DNA of 64,000 bases, taken from NCBI RefSeq assembly GCF_005080685.1, contig NZ_CP039371.1, forward strand, positions 5,270,001 through 5,334,000, read 5' to 3'. Source of the stretch: Pseudomonas putida. GTDB taxonomy: Bacteria > Pseudomonadota > Gammaproteobacteria > Pseudomonadales > Pseudomonadaceae. Below the pieces are notes generated by a model, which was given only the letters and a program-made list of their open reading frames with translations, searched no databases and was not told the origin of the DNA. How positions within the stretch are numbered: position 1 is the first letter of the stretch; each line of letters opens with the position of its first letter. Below are positions 1 to 10,152 of the stretch, piece after piece. Both the position numbers and the translations under genes were made by a program.

Positions 1-596
<596 letters not shown>

Positions 597-633
597 TCAG
601 CGCCACACCGGCGGCCTGATTCCATACGTGTAG

Positions 634-1647
634 TCATTTGCCGAACACCTCCAGCAAGCGCCCGGCGATGCTTCCCAAGGGGCGTATTTCCACCGCCGCA
701 TCAATGGCCGCGGCGGCCTTGGGCATGCCATACACCGCGCTGCTGTGCTGGTCCTGGGCAATGGTCAGGAAGCCCTGCTGACGCATCAGTTTAAGCCCTT
801 GGGCGCCATCGCGGCCCATGCCGGTGAGCAATACGCCCACCGCGTCGCCACGCCAGTACGACGCCACGCTCTCGAAGAACACATCGATCGAGGGCCGATA
901 GATAGCATCCACAGGCTCGGCAGTGTAGGCCAGTTGGCCGTTTTGCAGCAGGCGAATGTGGTGATTGGTGCCCGCCAGCAATACCTGGCCGGGCTGTGGC
1001 GGCTCGCCTTCGCGGGCCAGACGCACCGGCAGCCCGGCGGCGCTGCCCAGCCATTGGGCCATACCGCTGGCAAAGACCTGGTCGACGTGCTGGACCAGCA
1101 CCACCGCCGCCGGAAAACTGCGCGGCAGCCCTTTGAGCAACGCCTCCAGCGCCGCCGGCCCACCGGCAGACGAACCGATGGCCACCAGGCCGTGGCGCTG
1201 CACCACGTCACGCACCGGCGCGGCCACCGCGGCGGTGGCCCGAGGCCGTTGCTGGCCGATCAACCAGCTGATATTGAGGATCTTGCGCAGCAGCGGGGCC
1301 GCCGCTTCACGCGGGTCGCCGACGCCCACGGCAGGCGTGTCGACCACATCCAGGGCACCATGGCCCATGGCCTGGAACACCCGGTCCATGTTGCGAGTAC
1401 GGTCGACGGTGACGATGACGATAGCGCATGGCGTTTCGGCCATGATCCGCCGGGTCGCCTCCACGCCATCCATCACCGGCATGAGCAGGTCCATGAGAAT
1501 CAGGTCCGGCAGGTCCTGGGCGCACTGGCGCACCGCCTCGGCACCATCGTGCGCCACCCAGGCCACCTGGTACCTGGGCTCGAAGGCCAAGGCTCGACGC
1601 AGGACCTCGACAGCCAGGGGCATGTCGTTGACGATGGCGATCTTCAT
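634..1647 (-). CDS. wspF: WspF, CheB-type receptor methylesterase
   Basis: This 337-residue CheB homologue has an N-terminal receiver domain (acceptor Asp in LILMDLLMPVMDG, near residue 52) and a C-terminal methylesterase domain. The catalytic elements are visible: AIGSSAGG around residue 160, LVQHVDQVF around 190 and GMGRDGAQG around 280. WspF removes methyl groups from WspA and so resets the pathway. In other pseudomonads its loss locks Wsp on and gives wrinkly colonies. The reading frame is intact here. Its ATG overlaps the wspE stop as ATGA at 1644-1647, which indicates translational coupling. Confidence 0.95.
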   Translation of the reverse strand: MKIAIVNDMPLAVEVLRRALAFEPRYQVAWVAHDGAEAVRQCAQDLPDLILMDLLMPVMDGVEATRRIMAETPCAIVIVTVDRTRNMDRVFQAMGHGALDVVDTPAVGVGDPREAAAPLLRKILNISWLIGQQRPRATAAVAAPVRDVVQRHGLVAIGSSAGGPAALEALLKGLPRSFPAAVVLVQHVDQVFASGMAQWLGSAAGLPVRLAREGEPPQPGQVLLAGTNHHIRLLQNGQLAYTAEPVDAIYRPSIDVFFESVASYWRGDAVGVLLTGMGRDGAQGLKLMRQQGFLTIAQDQHSSAVYGMPKAAAAIDAAVEIRPLGSIAGRLLEVFGK

Positions 1648-3899
1648 CCCTGAGCACCTCCGATCAGTTCGCCTACGGCGTCCAGCAACGCATCGTCATG
1701 GAAGCTGGCCTTGGCCAAATAGTAGTCCGCGCCAGCGTCCAGGCCACGCCGTCGGTCTTCCTCGCGATCCTTGTACGACACCACCATCACCGGCAAGCCT
1801 TTCAGCCGCTGGTCCCGGCGCACCAGGGTGACCAGCTCGATGCCGTCCATGCGCGGCATGTCGATGTCGGTGATCAGCAGGTCGAAGTTGTCGCCGCGCA
1901 GGGCGTTCCAGCCGTCCATGCCATCGACCGCCACCGCCACCTCGTAGCCGCGGTTGCTCAACAGTTTGCGCTGCAGCTCACGCACGGTCAGCGAATCATC
2001 GACCACCAGGATGCGCTTGCGCGCCTGCACCCGGCCACCTTGCCCGCCGCGTTCGACACGCTCCAGGCGGCCGGTGCTGAGCAGCTTCTCCAGCGACCGC
2101 AGCAGATCCTCCACATCGACGATCAGCACCACCGAGCCGTCATCGAGCAGCGCCCCTGCAGAAATGTCCTGAACCTTGCCCAGGCGGGCATCCAGCGGCA
2201 TCACCACCAGCACCCGCTCGCCGACCAGTCGTTCGACGGCCACGCCATACAACTGCTCCCGCTCGCGGATCACCACCACCGGCAGGCGTGCCTGCTCATC
2301 CTGCCCCGCCGGGCGATTGAGCAACTGGCTGGCCGCCACCAGGCCGATGTGCCGGCCCTCGTGCCAGAAGTGCTGGCGCCCCTCGATCTGCACGATCTGC
2401 TGGGCGTCGACCTCAAGGGTCCGCTCGATGTGCGCCAGGGGGAAGGCATAGGCCTCGCCACCCACCGTCGCTACCAGGCTGCGCACCACCGACAAGGTCA
2501 ACGGCACTTCGAGGTGGAACCGGCAACCCTGGCCCGCTTCCTGGGTCAGCTCGATCGAGCCGCGCAGGCCCCGCACCATGTGCTGCACCGCATCGAGCCC
2601 GACGCCTCGGCCTGACACCTCGGTGACCTGGTCGCGCAAACTGAAGCCGGGCAGGAACAGGAACGCCAGCAGTTCCGCCTCGCTCATTAGCGAAACGCTG
2701 TCGAACGGCGCCAGGCCGCGCTCGACGATACTGCGGCGCAGGCGCTCCAGGTCGATGCCGGCACCATCGTCGATCAGCTCGAGCACCAACAGGCCTGCCT
2801 GATGCGACGCGCGCAGGCGGATCACACCCTCTTCCGGCTTGCCCGACAATGCCCGCTGCTCCGGCAGCTCGATACCGTGGTCGACGGCATTGCGCAGCAG
2901 GTGCGTCAGCGGCGCCTCGAGCTTCTCCAGCACATCGCGGTCGACCTGGGTCTTCTCGCCTTCGATGTCCAGGCGTACCTGTTTCCCCAGCGAACGACCG
3001 AGGTCGCGAACCATGCGGCTCTGGCCGCTGAGCACGTCGGCGAACGGGCGCATGCGGCAGGCCAGGGCGGTGTCGTACAACGACTGGGCGCGCTGGCTGG
3101 CCTGCCAGCCGAACTCATCCAGGTCGGCAGCCTGTTGCTGCAGGATCTGCTGGGTTTCCAACAGCAACCGCTGGGTCTGGGCCAAGGCATCGAGCACGTC
3201 GGGGCCCTGGCCACTGCCCTCGAGTTGCACCTTCAGGCCATCCAGGGCGCGCATGCCCTGGCCATGCATGCGTTTGAGCCGTTGCAAGGTGGCCAGGTAG
3301 GGTTTCAGTCGCTGGGTCTCGACCAGCGCCTTGCTCGACAGGTCGAGCAGGCCATTGAGGCGCTCGGCGGTGACCCGCAGCACCCGTTCGCCGCCTTCGG
3401 CAGTGCGCTTGGCAGCCTTGCGCGGCAGAGGCTCGCTCTCGGCAGCGGGCATCACTGCTGCGCTCTGCGCCGCCACCGTTTCGCCAGCCGGCGGCTGCGT
3501 GGCGGCTGGCGCGGGCAGCGCGGGCGTGCCATCGAGCAGGCTGGCCAGGTGCGTCAGGAAGCCCGGGACCGCGACCTCGCCCTGTGGGTCGCCGGGCGTT
3601 GCGATGTGCAGCAGGATGTCGGTGCCGCGCAGCAACGCATCGATATGCTCGGCGCGCAAGCGCAAACGGCCCTCCTGCGCCGCCACCAGGCAATCTTCCA
3701 TGGCATGGGCCACGCCGACCCCGGCATCGATGCCAACGATCCGCGCCGCGCCCTTGAGCGAATGGGCCGCGCGCATGCAGGCCTCGAGCTGGTCGGCCTG
3801 GGTCGGGTCACGCTCGAGCGCCAGCAGCCCGGCGTTGAGCACCTGGGTCTGCGCTTCAGCCTCCAGGCCAAACAGTTCGAGCAACGATGCGTCGCGCAT
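1644..3899 (-). CDS. wspE: WspE, hybrid CheA-type histidine kinase-response regulator; usual start codon missing
   Basis: WspE is the Wsp kinase that phosphorylates WspR and WspF. Domains in order: an Hpt domain with the phosphorylated His in AAHSLKGAARIVG, a CheA dimerisation/kinase core with HLLRNAVDHGIE (N box) and SGRGVGLDAV (G box), a CheW-like domain, and a C-terminal receiver with RILVVDDSLTVREL and LLITDIDMPRMDG. From memory, WspE proteins begin MTPEQMRDASLLELF. Here the codon expected to be that ATG (3912-3914) reads CCG, so the first in-frame ATG is at 3899 (MRDASLLELF), giving 751 residues. An in-frame ATG further upstream, at 3983, lies inside wspD. Apart from the start the gene is intact. 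Whether translation begins well at 3899 is uncertain, since only a weak AGAG precedes it. Confidence 0.85.
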   Translation of the reverse strand: MRDASLLELFGLEAEAQTQVLNAGLLALERDPTQADQLEACMRAAHSLKGAARIVGIDAGVGVAHAMEDCLVAAQEGRLRLRAEHIDALLRGTDILLHIATPGDPQGEVAVPGFLTHLASLLDGTPALPAPAATQPPAGETVAAQSAAVMPAAESEPLPRKAAKRTAEGGERVLRVTAERLNGLLDLSSKALVETQRLKPYLATLQRLKRMHGQGMRALDGLKVQLEGSGQGPDVLDALAQTQRLLLETQQILQQQAADLDEFGWQASQRAQSLYDTALACRMRPFADVLSGQSRMVRDLGRSLGKQVRLDIEGEKTQVDRDVLEKLEAPLTHLLRNAVDHGIELPEQRALSGKPEEGVIRLRASHQAGLLVLELIDDGAGIDLERLRRSIVERGLAPFDSVSLMSEAELLAFLFLPGFSLRDQVTEVSGRGVGLDAVQHMVRGLRGSIELTQEAGQGCRFHLEVPLTLSVVRSLVATVGGEAYAFPLAHIERTLEVDAQQIVQIEGRQHFWHEGRHIGLVAASQLLNRPAGQDEQARLPVVVIREREQLYGVAVERLVGERVLVVMPLDARLGKVQDISAGALLDDGSVVLIVDVEDLLRSLEKLLSTGRLERVERGGQGGRVQARKRILVVDDSLTVRELQRKLLSNRGYEVAVAVDGMDGWNALRGDNFDLLITDIDMPRMDGIELVTLVRRDQRLKGLPVMVVSYKDREEDRRRGLDAGADYYLAKASFHDDALLDAVGELIGGAQG

Positions 3900-4576
3900 T
3901 TGCTCTGGGGTCGGGACAGGCTCCGCTGCACGGCAGACAGTAATTGTTGTGGGTCCAACACACGCACGCTGCGCCCACGCCACTGCAGTACGGCAGCGGT
4001 AAAAGGCATGGCGTCGGCATGCTGGCCCAACAGGCCCGGGTCAAGGCGGTGGATGCCATCGATTTCGTCCACGGCGATGACCACCGGCCCGCCCTCGGCG
4101 GCCAGGATCAACATGCGTGGCAGTGCTCGGCCGACCCGTTCGGCGATCCCCTCGCCCTGCACCTCGAGCAGGTCGGCCAGCGACACGCAGGGCACCAGCG
4201 CGCCTCGTACATTGGCCACGCCCTGCAGCACCCGCGAGCGCTGGTGAGGCAGCGAATGCACCGGTTGCATCGGCGCGACCTCCGCCAGGCTGGCGGTGGC
4301 CAGGGCCAGCCACTCCTCGCCCAGACGGAACAGCAACAACGAATGCCCGCTGGTACGCTCAGCTGGGAACGCTGGAGCGGGCTCGTCCTCATCCAGCAGC
4401 GCATAGCGGTCGAGCAACCGGGTCGCGGCCGCGGCGTGGACTTCGCAGTTGCGGCAGTGGATGTGCCGCGCCAGCAATGGGCACTGCTTGTCACCCTGCA
4501 CGCCGATGCGGTTCCAGCAATCATCGATGTGCAGGTCTTGTTGGGCGAGCGTTTGCAACAACTCTTCGCCATTCAT
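3554..4576 (-). CDS. wspD: WspD, CheW-like coupling protein; stop codon lost, reads on into wspE region
   Basis: WspD is one of two CheW-like scaffolds linking WspA to WspE. The start at 4576 overlaps the wspC stop as ATGA. The first about 221 residues look like a normal WspD: a cysteine-containing N-terminus (CPLLARHIHCRNCEVH) and then a CheW fold with LLLFRLGEEWLALATASLAEV and VRGALVPCVSLADLL. Where the stop TGA would be expected (3911-3913) the codon is CGA, so the frame stays open to 3554. This adds about 118 residues translated out of frame from wspE, rich in Arg, Cys and Trp. The extension looks like read-through rather than a domain. The protein may still fold, but coupling to wspE translation is disturbed. 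Confidence 0.8.
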   Translation of the reverse strand: MNGEELLQTLAQQDLHIDDCWNRIGVQGDKQCPLLARHIHCRNCEVHAAAATRLLDRYALLDEDEPAPAFPAERTSGHSLLLFRLGEEWLALATASLAEVAPMQPVHSLPHQRSRVLQGVANVRGALVPCVSLADLLEVQGEGIAERVGRALPRMLILAAEGGPVVIAVDEIDGIHRLDPGLLGQHADAMPFTAAVLQWRGRSVRVLDPQQLLSAVQRSLSRPQSKCATHRCSNCLAWRLKRRPRCSTPGCWRSSVTRPRPTSSRPACARPIRSRARRGSLASMPGSAWPMPWKIAWWRRRRAVCACAPSISMRCCAAPTSCCTSQRPATHRARSRSRAS

Positions 4577-5820
4577 CGTTCAGGCTCCCGACCAATACGT
4601 GCGGCCCGCTCGTGCAGGCGGCGGGCACCGGCTTCATCGCCCTGGGCCGCCAGCAGCGTGGCCAGGTGAATCAAGGCCTCGGCGTGCTGGGGCTGGAGGT
4701 ACAACGCCTTGCGGTAGAGACTCAGCGCCTGGGCGGCATCGCCTTCGGTGTCGCTGAGCAGCCCGAGCCAGTAGTACACCTGGGCGTTGGGCTGGAACGC
4801 GCGCAGGTAGCGCTGGCAACTGGCGCGGGCCTGGGCGTTGTCGCCGGCGTTGGCCTGGCGGGCGATGCTGGCCAGCAACTGCTCCGCGCTTTCGGAGGGT
4901 GGCGAAGGTGATGGCGGCGTCACCCCCCTGGCCAGTCCAGGGGCAGTGCGCAAGGGCCGCGCGGAAAATGCTACAGGGGGCCGTGATTCAGGCGGCCTTG
5001 GTGGCAGTTTTGGCGCTGCGCGATCATCCACCTGGCGGGTATAGGCGAAGGCCTGGGCAATGCCCAGCGACCGCATGCCCAGGCGCGCCAGCAGGCCGCC
5101 CTCGGCCGGGCCGATGAACAGTACGCCCTGGGCGTGGGCCAGACGCTTGAGCACCTCGAACACCCGCTGTTGGGTAGTCGAGTCGAAATAGATCAGCAGG
5201 TTGCGGCAAAACACGAAGTCGTACAGCCCCTCGCGGCTGGCCAGCGCTGGGTCGAGCACATTGCCGACCTGCAGGTTGACCTGCTGGCGAACCCGCTCGT
5301 GCAATCGATGGCCATCTTCGAGGGGGTCGAAGTGCCGATCACGGAATGCCAGATCGTTCCCGCGGAACGCGTTGCGTCCGTAGATCGCCTGCTCGGCCCT
5401 GGCCACCGAGCTGGGGCTGACGTCCATGCCGTCGATGCGAAATGCCTGCGCCGGCATGCCGCTGTCGAGCAGCGCCATGGCCAGCGAATAGGGTTCTTCC
5501 CCGGTCGAGCATGGCAGGCTGAGCAACCGCAGCGGGCGCGACCCGGCCAATTCGGCGAGGCGCTTGTGGGCCAACCCGACCAAGGCGGTGAAGGACTCGG
5601 GGTAACGGAAAAACCAGGTTTCGGGAACGATGACCGCCTCGATCAGCGCCTGCTGCTCATCCGCCGACTGTTGCAACTGCAGCCAGTAGTCATCGAGGTC
5701 GAAGGCCCCGGTCGCCACGCAGCGTTGGCGCAAGGCCCTCTGCACCATCGGCACGCCGACCGAGTCGACGTCCAGGCCGATCCGCGCCTGCAGAAAACGG
5801 AAGAAGCGCTGCTCGCTCAT
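4573..5820 (-). CDS. wspC: WspC, CheR-type methyltransferase with TPR tail
   Basis: WspC transfers methyl groups from S-adenosylmethionine to glutamates of WspA. From the ATG at 5820 (MSEQRFFRFLQ) the protein is 415 residues. Visible elements are the CheR N-terminal helical part, the SAM-binding segment LLSLPCSTGEEPYSLAMAL around residue 105, FVFCRNLLIYFD around 205, and a C-terminal tetratricopeptide stretch (VYYWLGLLSDTEGDAAQAL onward). The start overlaps the wspB stop as ATGA. Because of the two deletions in wspB, the wspB start frame now runs without a stop into this gene, so a 581-residue out-of-frame WspB/WspC read-through is possible as well as initiation at 5820. Confidence 0.92.
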   Translation of the reverse strand: MSEQRFFRFLQARIGLDVDSVGVPMVQRALRQRCVATGAFDLDDYWLQLQQSADEQQALIEAVIVPETWFFRYPESFTALVGLAHKRLAELAGSRPLRLLSLPCSTGEEPYSLAMALLDSGMPAQAFRIDGMDVSPSSVARAEQAIYGRNAFRGNDLAFRDRHFDPLEDGHRLHERVRQQVNLQVGNVLDPALASREGLYDFVFCRNLLIYFDSTTQQRVFEVLKRLAHAQGVLFIGPAEGGLLARLGMRSLGIAQAFAYTRQVDDRAAPKLPPRPPESRPPVAFSARPLRTAPGLARGVTPPSPSPPSESAEQLLASIARQANAGDNAQARASCQRYLRAFQPNAQVYYWLGLLSDTEGDAAQALSLYRKALYLQPQHAEALIHLATLLAAQGDEAGARRLHERAARIGREPER

Positions 5821-6318
5821 GCTACGCCCTCGCCCTCGGCGGCAGGAAACAACACCTGGCGCACCGCATCGGTGAGCAAGTCGTCCACTTCGATGCGCTG
5901 CAGCAGGCCCGGGCATCCTGGCGCACGGGTCCCAGGTAGCGGGCGTCGCCGTTGTCCAGGCCATAGGGCTGGAACTCCTCGGGCTGGCAACGCAGGGTCT
6001 CGGTGGCCTGCTCCAGCACCAGCCCCAGCACATGCTCGCCACGGTAGCGCACCAGCACCAGGCGGGGCTGGTGCGCTGCGCTGCGGGCTCACCGAAGCTC
6101 AAGGCGCACAAGTCGATCACAGGTACCAGTTGGCCGCGATGGGCAAGGATGCCGTTCACCCAGGCCGGCGCCTGGGCGATCGGCTTGAGCGGGCGCCGAG
6201 GCAGCACTTCGATCACCTCGCGCACATCCAGGGCAAAGCGTTGCCCGCCCAGGTGAAACTGCAGGTACAACGCGCCCTTGCCAGGGCCCGCCGCGGTCTT
6301 GGGGTGCAAGTCGTTCAT
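5817..6318 (-). pseudogene. wspB: WspB, CheW-like coupling protein, broken by two 1-base deletions
   Basis: The gene starts normally at 6318 (MNDLHPKTAAGPGKGALYL) and reads as a CheW protein (QFHLGGQRFALDVREVIEV, ILAHRGQLVPVIDLCALSF) for about 86 codons. Near 6064-6067 a C run (minus strand) is one base short: the frame turns to WCWCATVAS while the adjacent frame continues LVLVRYRGEHVLGLVLEQ. Near 5908-5913 a second base is missing, and the last part, GLLQRIEVDDLLTDAVRQVLF, is found only in the third frame, ending at the stop that overlaps wspC. Both losses are -1 in short G/C runs, so sequencing error is possible. Restoring both gives an ordinary protein of about 167 residues. Confidence 0.85.
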
Positions 6319-6323
6319 CGTCG

Positions 6324-7946
6324 TCAGACTTTGAACCGCGATACACCACCGCGCAGGCCCGCGGCAACCTGGCTCAATTCGTCGATGGCGAAACTGGCCT
6401 GGCGCAGCGACTCGACGGTCTGGGTACTGGCATCGCTGAGCTGGGCCAGCGCCTGGTTGATCTGCTCGGCACCGGTGGCCTGGGCCTGCATGCCCTCGTT
6501 GACCATCAGCACCCGCGGCGCCAGGGCCTGCACCTGATGGATGATCTGGCTGAGCTGCTCGCCCACCTGCTGCACCTCGGCCATGCCGCGGCGCACCTCC
6601 TCGGAAAACTTGTCCATGCCCATGACCCCGGCCGAAACCGCCGACTGGATCTCGCGGACCATCTGCTCGATGTCGTAGGTGGCCACGGCGGTCTGGTCGG
6701 CCAGGCGCCGCACCTCGGTGGCGACCACGGCGAAGCCGCGCCCGTACTCCCCGGCTTTTTCCGCTTCGATGGCGGCGTTAAGCGACAACAGGTTGGTCTG
6801 GTCGGCGACCTTGACGATGGTCACCACCACCTGGGTGATGTTGCTGGCTTTTTCGTTGAGGATCGCCAGCTTGGCGTTGACCAGGTCGGCGGCGCCCATC
6901 ACCTGGTGCATGGTGTCTTCCATGCGCGCCAGGCCCTGCTGGCCGGAACCCGCCAGGCTGGAGGCCTGGTCGGCGGCGCTGGTGACCTCGGTCATGGTAC
7001 GCACCAGGTCACGCGAAGTGGCGGCGATTTCCCGCGAGGTCGCGCCGATTTCGGTGGTGGTGGCGGCGGTCTCGGTGGCGGTCGCCTGCTGCTGCTTGGA
7101 GGTGGCGGCGATCTCGGTCACCGAAGTGGTGACCTGCACCGACGAGCGCTGGGCCTGGGCGACGAGGTTGGCCAAGGCTTCGGCCATTTCGTTGAAGCCA
7201 CTCTCGATGGCGCCGAATTCATCCTTGCGCTCCAGGCTCAGGCGCATGCTCAGGTCGCCCGAGCGCAGCTTGTCGAGGGCATGGACCACGCGCTGCACGG
7301 GGGCAGTGATGGCGCGCATCAGCAACAGGCCGCAGACGCCAGCGGCGATGATCGCCAGCAGCAGCGAAACCACCATGCTGCCCTTGGCCGTCGCCACGGC
7401 GCTGACGATCTGGTCGGAAGCGGCGTCGGTGGACTCGCGGTTGTGCTCGATGACTGCGTTGAGGTGCTTGCGCCCTTCCATCCAGGCCGGCGCCAGTTCG
7501 TCGGTGACCAGTCGCTCGGCTTCACTGAAATTGCGCTGCCGGTAGGTCTCCAACACCTGGTCGACAAGCTTGACGTAGGTGGCCTCCTGCTTGACGAACT
7601 GGTCGAAACGCTCCTGGTCGTCGGTGTCCTGGATGGTGCCCTGGTAACTGGCCATGTGCTGTTTCAGGCGCTCATCGAAGCCCTTGAACAATTCCACGTC
7701 GGCCGGGGTGAGGTCGCGACGGTTGGAAAGGCCCACCAACTGCTGGCTGGTGGTGTACATGTCGACCCAGGCACTGCGGATCATCGAGCTGTAGTAAAGG
7801 CCTGGGATGCTGTCGGTGCCTACGGCTTGCTCGGCTTTTTCGATCGCCACCAGCCGCGAGTAGGCCGCCACGATCATCAGCAACATGACGGCGATGATCA
7901 CGGCGAAACTTGCCAGGATCCGTTGGCGCAAGGTCCAGTTCTTCAC
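6324..7946 (-). CDS. wspA: WspA, methyl-accepting chemotaxis-type surface sensor
   Basis: This 540-residue transmembrane receptor starts the Wsp pathway in response to surface contact or envelope stress. It has an N-terminal membrane segment (about residues 9-30), a periplasmic four-helix-type sensor region, a second membrane segment around 192-212 ([17 protein letters not shown]), a HAMP domain and a long cytoplasmic signalling coiled coil. The conserved hairpin tip region contains [20 protein letters not shown] and [16 protein letters not shown]. The frame is intact. It is the first gene of the operon, 5 bp before wspB. Its promoter should lie in 7947-8070. Confidence 0.95.
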   Translation of the reverse strand: MKNWTLRQRILASFAVIIAVMLLMIVAAYSRLVAIEKAEQAVGTDSIPGLYYSSMIRSAWVDMYTTSQQLVGLSNRRDLTPADVELFKGFDERLKQHMASYQGTIQDTDDQERFDQFVKQEATYVKLVDQVLETYRQRNFSEAERLVTDELAPAWMEGRKHLNAVIEHNRESTDAASDQIVSAVATAKGSMVVSLLLAIIAAGVCGLLLMRAITAPVQRVVHALDKLRSGDLSMRLSLERKDEFGAIESGFNEMAEALANLVAQAQRSSVQVTTSVTEIAATSKQQQATATETAATTTEIGATSREIAATSRDLVRTMTEVTSAADQASSLAGSGQQGLARMEDTMHQVMGAADLVNAKLAILNEKASNITQVVVTIVKVADQTNLLSLNAAIEAEKAGEYGRGFAVVATEVRRLADQTAVATYDIEQMVREIQSAVSAGVMGMDKFSEEVRRGMAEVQQVGEQLSQIIHQVQALAPRVLMVNEGMQAQATGAEQINQALAQLSDASTQTVESLRQASFAIDELSQVAAGLRGGVSRFKV

Positions 7947-8071
7947 ATTCAGCCCTCAGGAATTCACTACGAGCGGGAAAAATCGCCGAAGTATAGCCCA
8001 GGGTTCCTACGCTTTTACGGCTGAAATGAGGGTTAAATAGGCATCCCTGCCAGAAAAATGGCCATTTGCCT

Positions 8072-8764
8072 TTAACCCGTCACCCCAGCCTGGCGCACCT
8101 GTTCCTCGAGCGCCTGACGCAGGGCCGGGTCCAGGCCGAGTTGGCGGGCCAGTTCGTCGAGATAGGCGCGCTCCATGAAGTGCTCTTCGTCGACCATCAT
8201 GACACTGGCCAGGTACATCTCGGCAGCCATCTCCGGGGTTTGCGCGGCGCGCGCCACTTCAGCGGGGTCGAGCGGCTTGTTCAGCTCGGTATGCAGCCAG
8301 TGCTGCAGTTGCTGGTCGTTGTCCAGACGGGTGAATTCGCCTTCGATCAGCTCGCGTTCGCGGGCATCGATATGGCCATCGGCCTTGGCCGCCGCCACCA
8401 GTGCCCGCAACACCGCTTGGCTGTGCTGCTCGACCTGGGCCGGCGGCACGCGGTCGAGGGTCTGTGGCTCGCTGGCCTGGGTATTGCCCTGGCGCGCCTG
8501 CCAGTTGCCGTAGGCCTTGTAGGCCAGCACCCCGAGCGCCGCCAGGCCGCCGTAGGTCAAGGCCTTGCCGCCATACTTGCGGGCCTTCTTGTTGCCCAGC
8601 AACAGGCCCATGGCACCAGCGGCCAGGGCGCCGCCACCGGCCCCGGACAACAGGCTGCCAAGGCCACCGGCCGCACCGGGCTTGCTGGCGGTGCCGCCGG
8701 CCTGCTTGTCGAGCAGCGCCTGGCCGGATTTGAGCAGTTGGTCGAGCAGTCCACGGGTGTTCAT
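8072..8764 (-). CDS. TerB-like / DUF533 family protein
   Basis: The ATG at 8764 (MNTRGLLDQLLKSGQALL) was chosen because GGAGATG lies about 8 bp upstream; an open frame continues to 8872 without a good ribosome site. The 230 residues contain a Gly/Ala-rich hydrophobic stretch (around 35-60, GGGALAAGAMGLLLGNKKAR), a second short hydrophobic part, a Gln/Pro linker and a helical C-terminal half of TerB type (AVLRALVAAAKADGHIDARE, ELIEGEF). TerB-like domains bind metal through acidic residues, and DUF533 proteins are probably associated with the inner membrane. The function is unknown. It is divergent from the polyamine transporter operon. Confidence 0.82.
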   Translation of the reverse strand: MNTRGLLDQLLKSGQALLDKQAGGTASKPGAAGGLGSLLSGAGGGALAAGAMGLLLGNKKARKYGGKALTYGGLAALGVLAYKAYGNWQARQGNTQASEPQTLDRVPPAQVEQHSQAVLRALVAAAKADGHIDARERELIEGEFTRLDNDQQLQHWLHTELNKPLDPAEVARAAQTPEMAAEMYLASVMMVDEEHFMERAYLDELARQLGLDPALRQALEEQVRQAGVTG

Positions 8765-8982
8765 GTCACGCATCTCCAGGGGGCACAGGTAAAGGCCCAG
8801 GGTAAGCCCTGCCTGGCCAGGAACCAGCGATGGATTTGCTTCGGGATGTTGCATCAACTGGCAAAAAGCCAACTAGACTCGTTTTCGCCAACATCCCGCA
8901 TATCCGCACTACGCTTATAACAATCGCTGCACCGCTTTCTTGATGACTGCCCCGACCAAAATCTCCAAGAAGAGGGAACACC

Positions 8983-10134
8983 ATGTCAGTGCACAAGACC
9001 GCATTGCTCGGCGCCGTGACCGGCGCGCTGCTGGCCGGTGCCAGCCTGCAGGCCGCCGAGTTGCCCAAAGCCTTGGGCGAAGGCGAAGGGCGCCTGGATA
9101 TCGTCGCCTGGCCCGGCTATATCGAACGCGGTGAAAGCGACAAGGCCTACGACTGGGTCACGGGGTTCGAGAAAGAAACCGGCTGCAAGGTCAGCGTCAA
9201 GACTGCCGCCACCTCCGACGAAATGGTCAGCCTCATGACCAAGGGCGGCTACGACCTGGTCACCGCCTCGGACGATGCCTCGCTGCGCCTGATCGTCGGC
9301 AAGCGCGTGCAGCCGATCAACACCGCGCTGATCCCCAACTGGAAGAACCTCGACCCTCGCCTGCAGAACGGCGGCTGGTACGTGGTCGACAAGCAGGTCT
9401 ATGGCACGCCCTACCAGTGGGGGCCGAACGTGCTGCTGTACAACACCGCGGTGTTCAAACAGCCGCCGACCAGCTGGAACGTGGTGTTCGAGCCGCAGGA
9501 CCTGCCGGACGGCAAGCCGAACAAGGGCCGCGTCCAGGCCTATGACGGGCCGATCTACATCGCCGATGCCGCCCTGTACCTGAAGTCGGCCAAGCCGGAA
9601 CTGGGCATCCAGGACCCCTACGAGCTGAACGAGGCCCAGTACAAAGCGGTGCTCGAACTGCTCCGCCAGCAGCAACCGTTGGTGCACCGCTACTGGCATG
9701 ACGCCACGGTACAGATGAGCGACGTCAAGAACGAAGGCGTGGTCGCCTCGAGTTCGTGGGGCTACATGGTCAATGGCCTGAAGGCCGAGAACCAGCCGGT
9801 TTCCTCGACCATACCCAAGGAAGGTGCCACCGGCTGGGCCGACACCACCATGCTGCACAGCGAGGCCAAGCACCCCAACTGCGCCTACAAGTGGATGGAC
9901 TGGTCGCTGCAACCGAAGGTACAGGGCGACGTGGCGGCCTGGTTCGGCTCGCTACCAGCGGTGCCGGCGGCCTGCACCAACAGCGAGCTGCTCGGGGCCG
10001 AGGGTTGCAAGACCAATGGCTTCGACAACTTCGACAAGATCGCCTTCTGGAAGACCCCGCAGGCCCAGGGCGGCAAGTTCGTGCCCTATAGCCGCTGGAC
10101 CCAGGACTACATTGCGATCATGGGAGGGCGTTGA
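8983..10134 (+). CDS. ydcS: YdcS-like polyamine ABC transporter substrate-binding protein
   Basis: This 383-residue periplasmic binding protein has a Sec signal peptide (ALLGAVTGALLAGASLQAAE) cleaved near residue 24. It belongs to the spermidine/putrescine (PotD/YdcS) class: LDIVAWPGYIERGES at the mature N-terminus, GYDLVTASDDASLRLI, and Trp/Tyr-rich ligand-site segments such as GTPYQWGPNVLLYNTAVF. An AGAGGGAA ribosome site precedes the ATG. It heads a five-gene cluster with two permeases, an ATPase and an aldehyde dehydrogenase, as in E. coli ydcSTUV-prr, which supports putrescine or related amine uptake. A REP pair separates it from ydcT. Confidence 0.9.
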   Translation: MSVHKTALLGAVTGALLAGASLQAAELPKALGEGEGRLDIVAWPGYIERGESDKAYDWVTGFEKETGCKVSVKTAATSDEMVSLMTKGGYDLVTASDDASLRLIVGKRVQPINTALIPNWKNLDPRLQNGGWYVVDKQVYGTPYQWGPNVLLYNTAVFKQPPTSWNVVFEPQDLPDGKPNKGRVQAYDGPIYIADAALYLKSAKPELGIQDPYELNEAQYKAVLELLRQQQPLVHRYWHDATVQMSDVKNEGVVASSSWGYMVNGLKAENQPVSSTIPKEGATGWADTTMLHSEAKHPNCAYKWMDWSLQPKVQGDVAAWFGSLPAVPAACTNSELLGAEGCKTNGFDNFDKIAFWKTPQAQGGKFVPYSRWTQDYIAIMGGR

Positions 10135-10152
10135 GGTCCATTGAGCCTGTGG

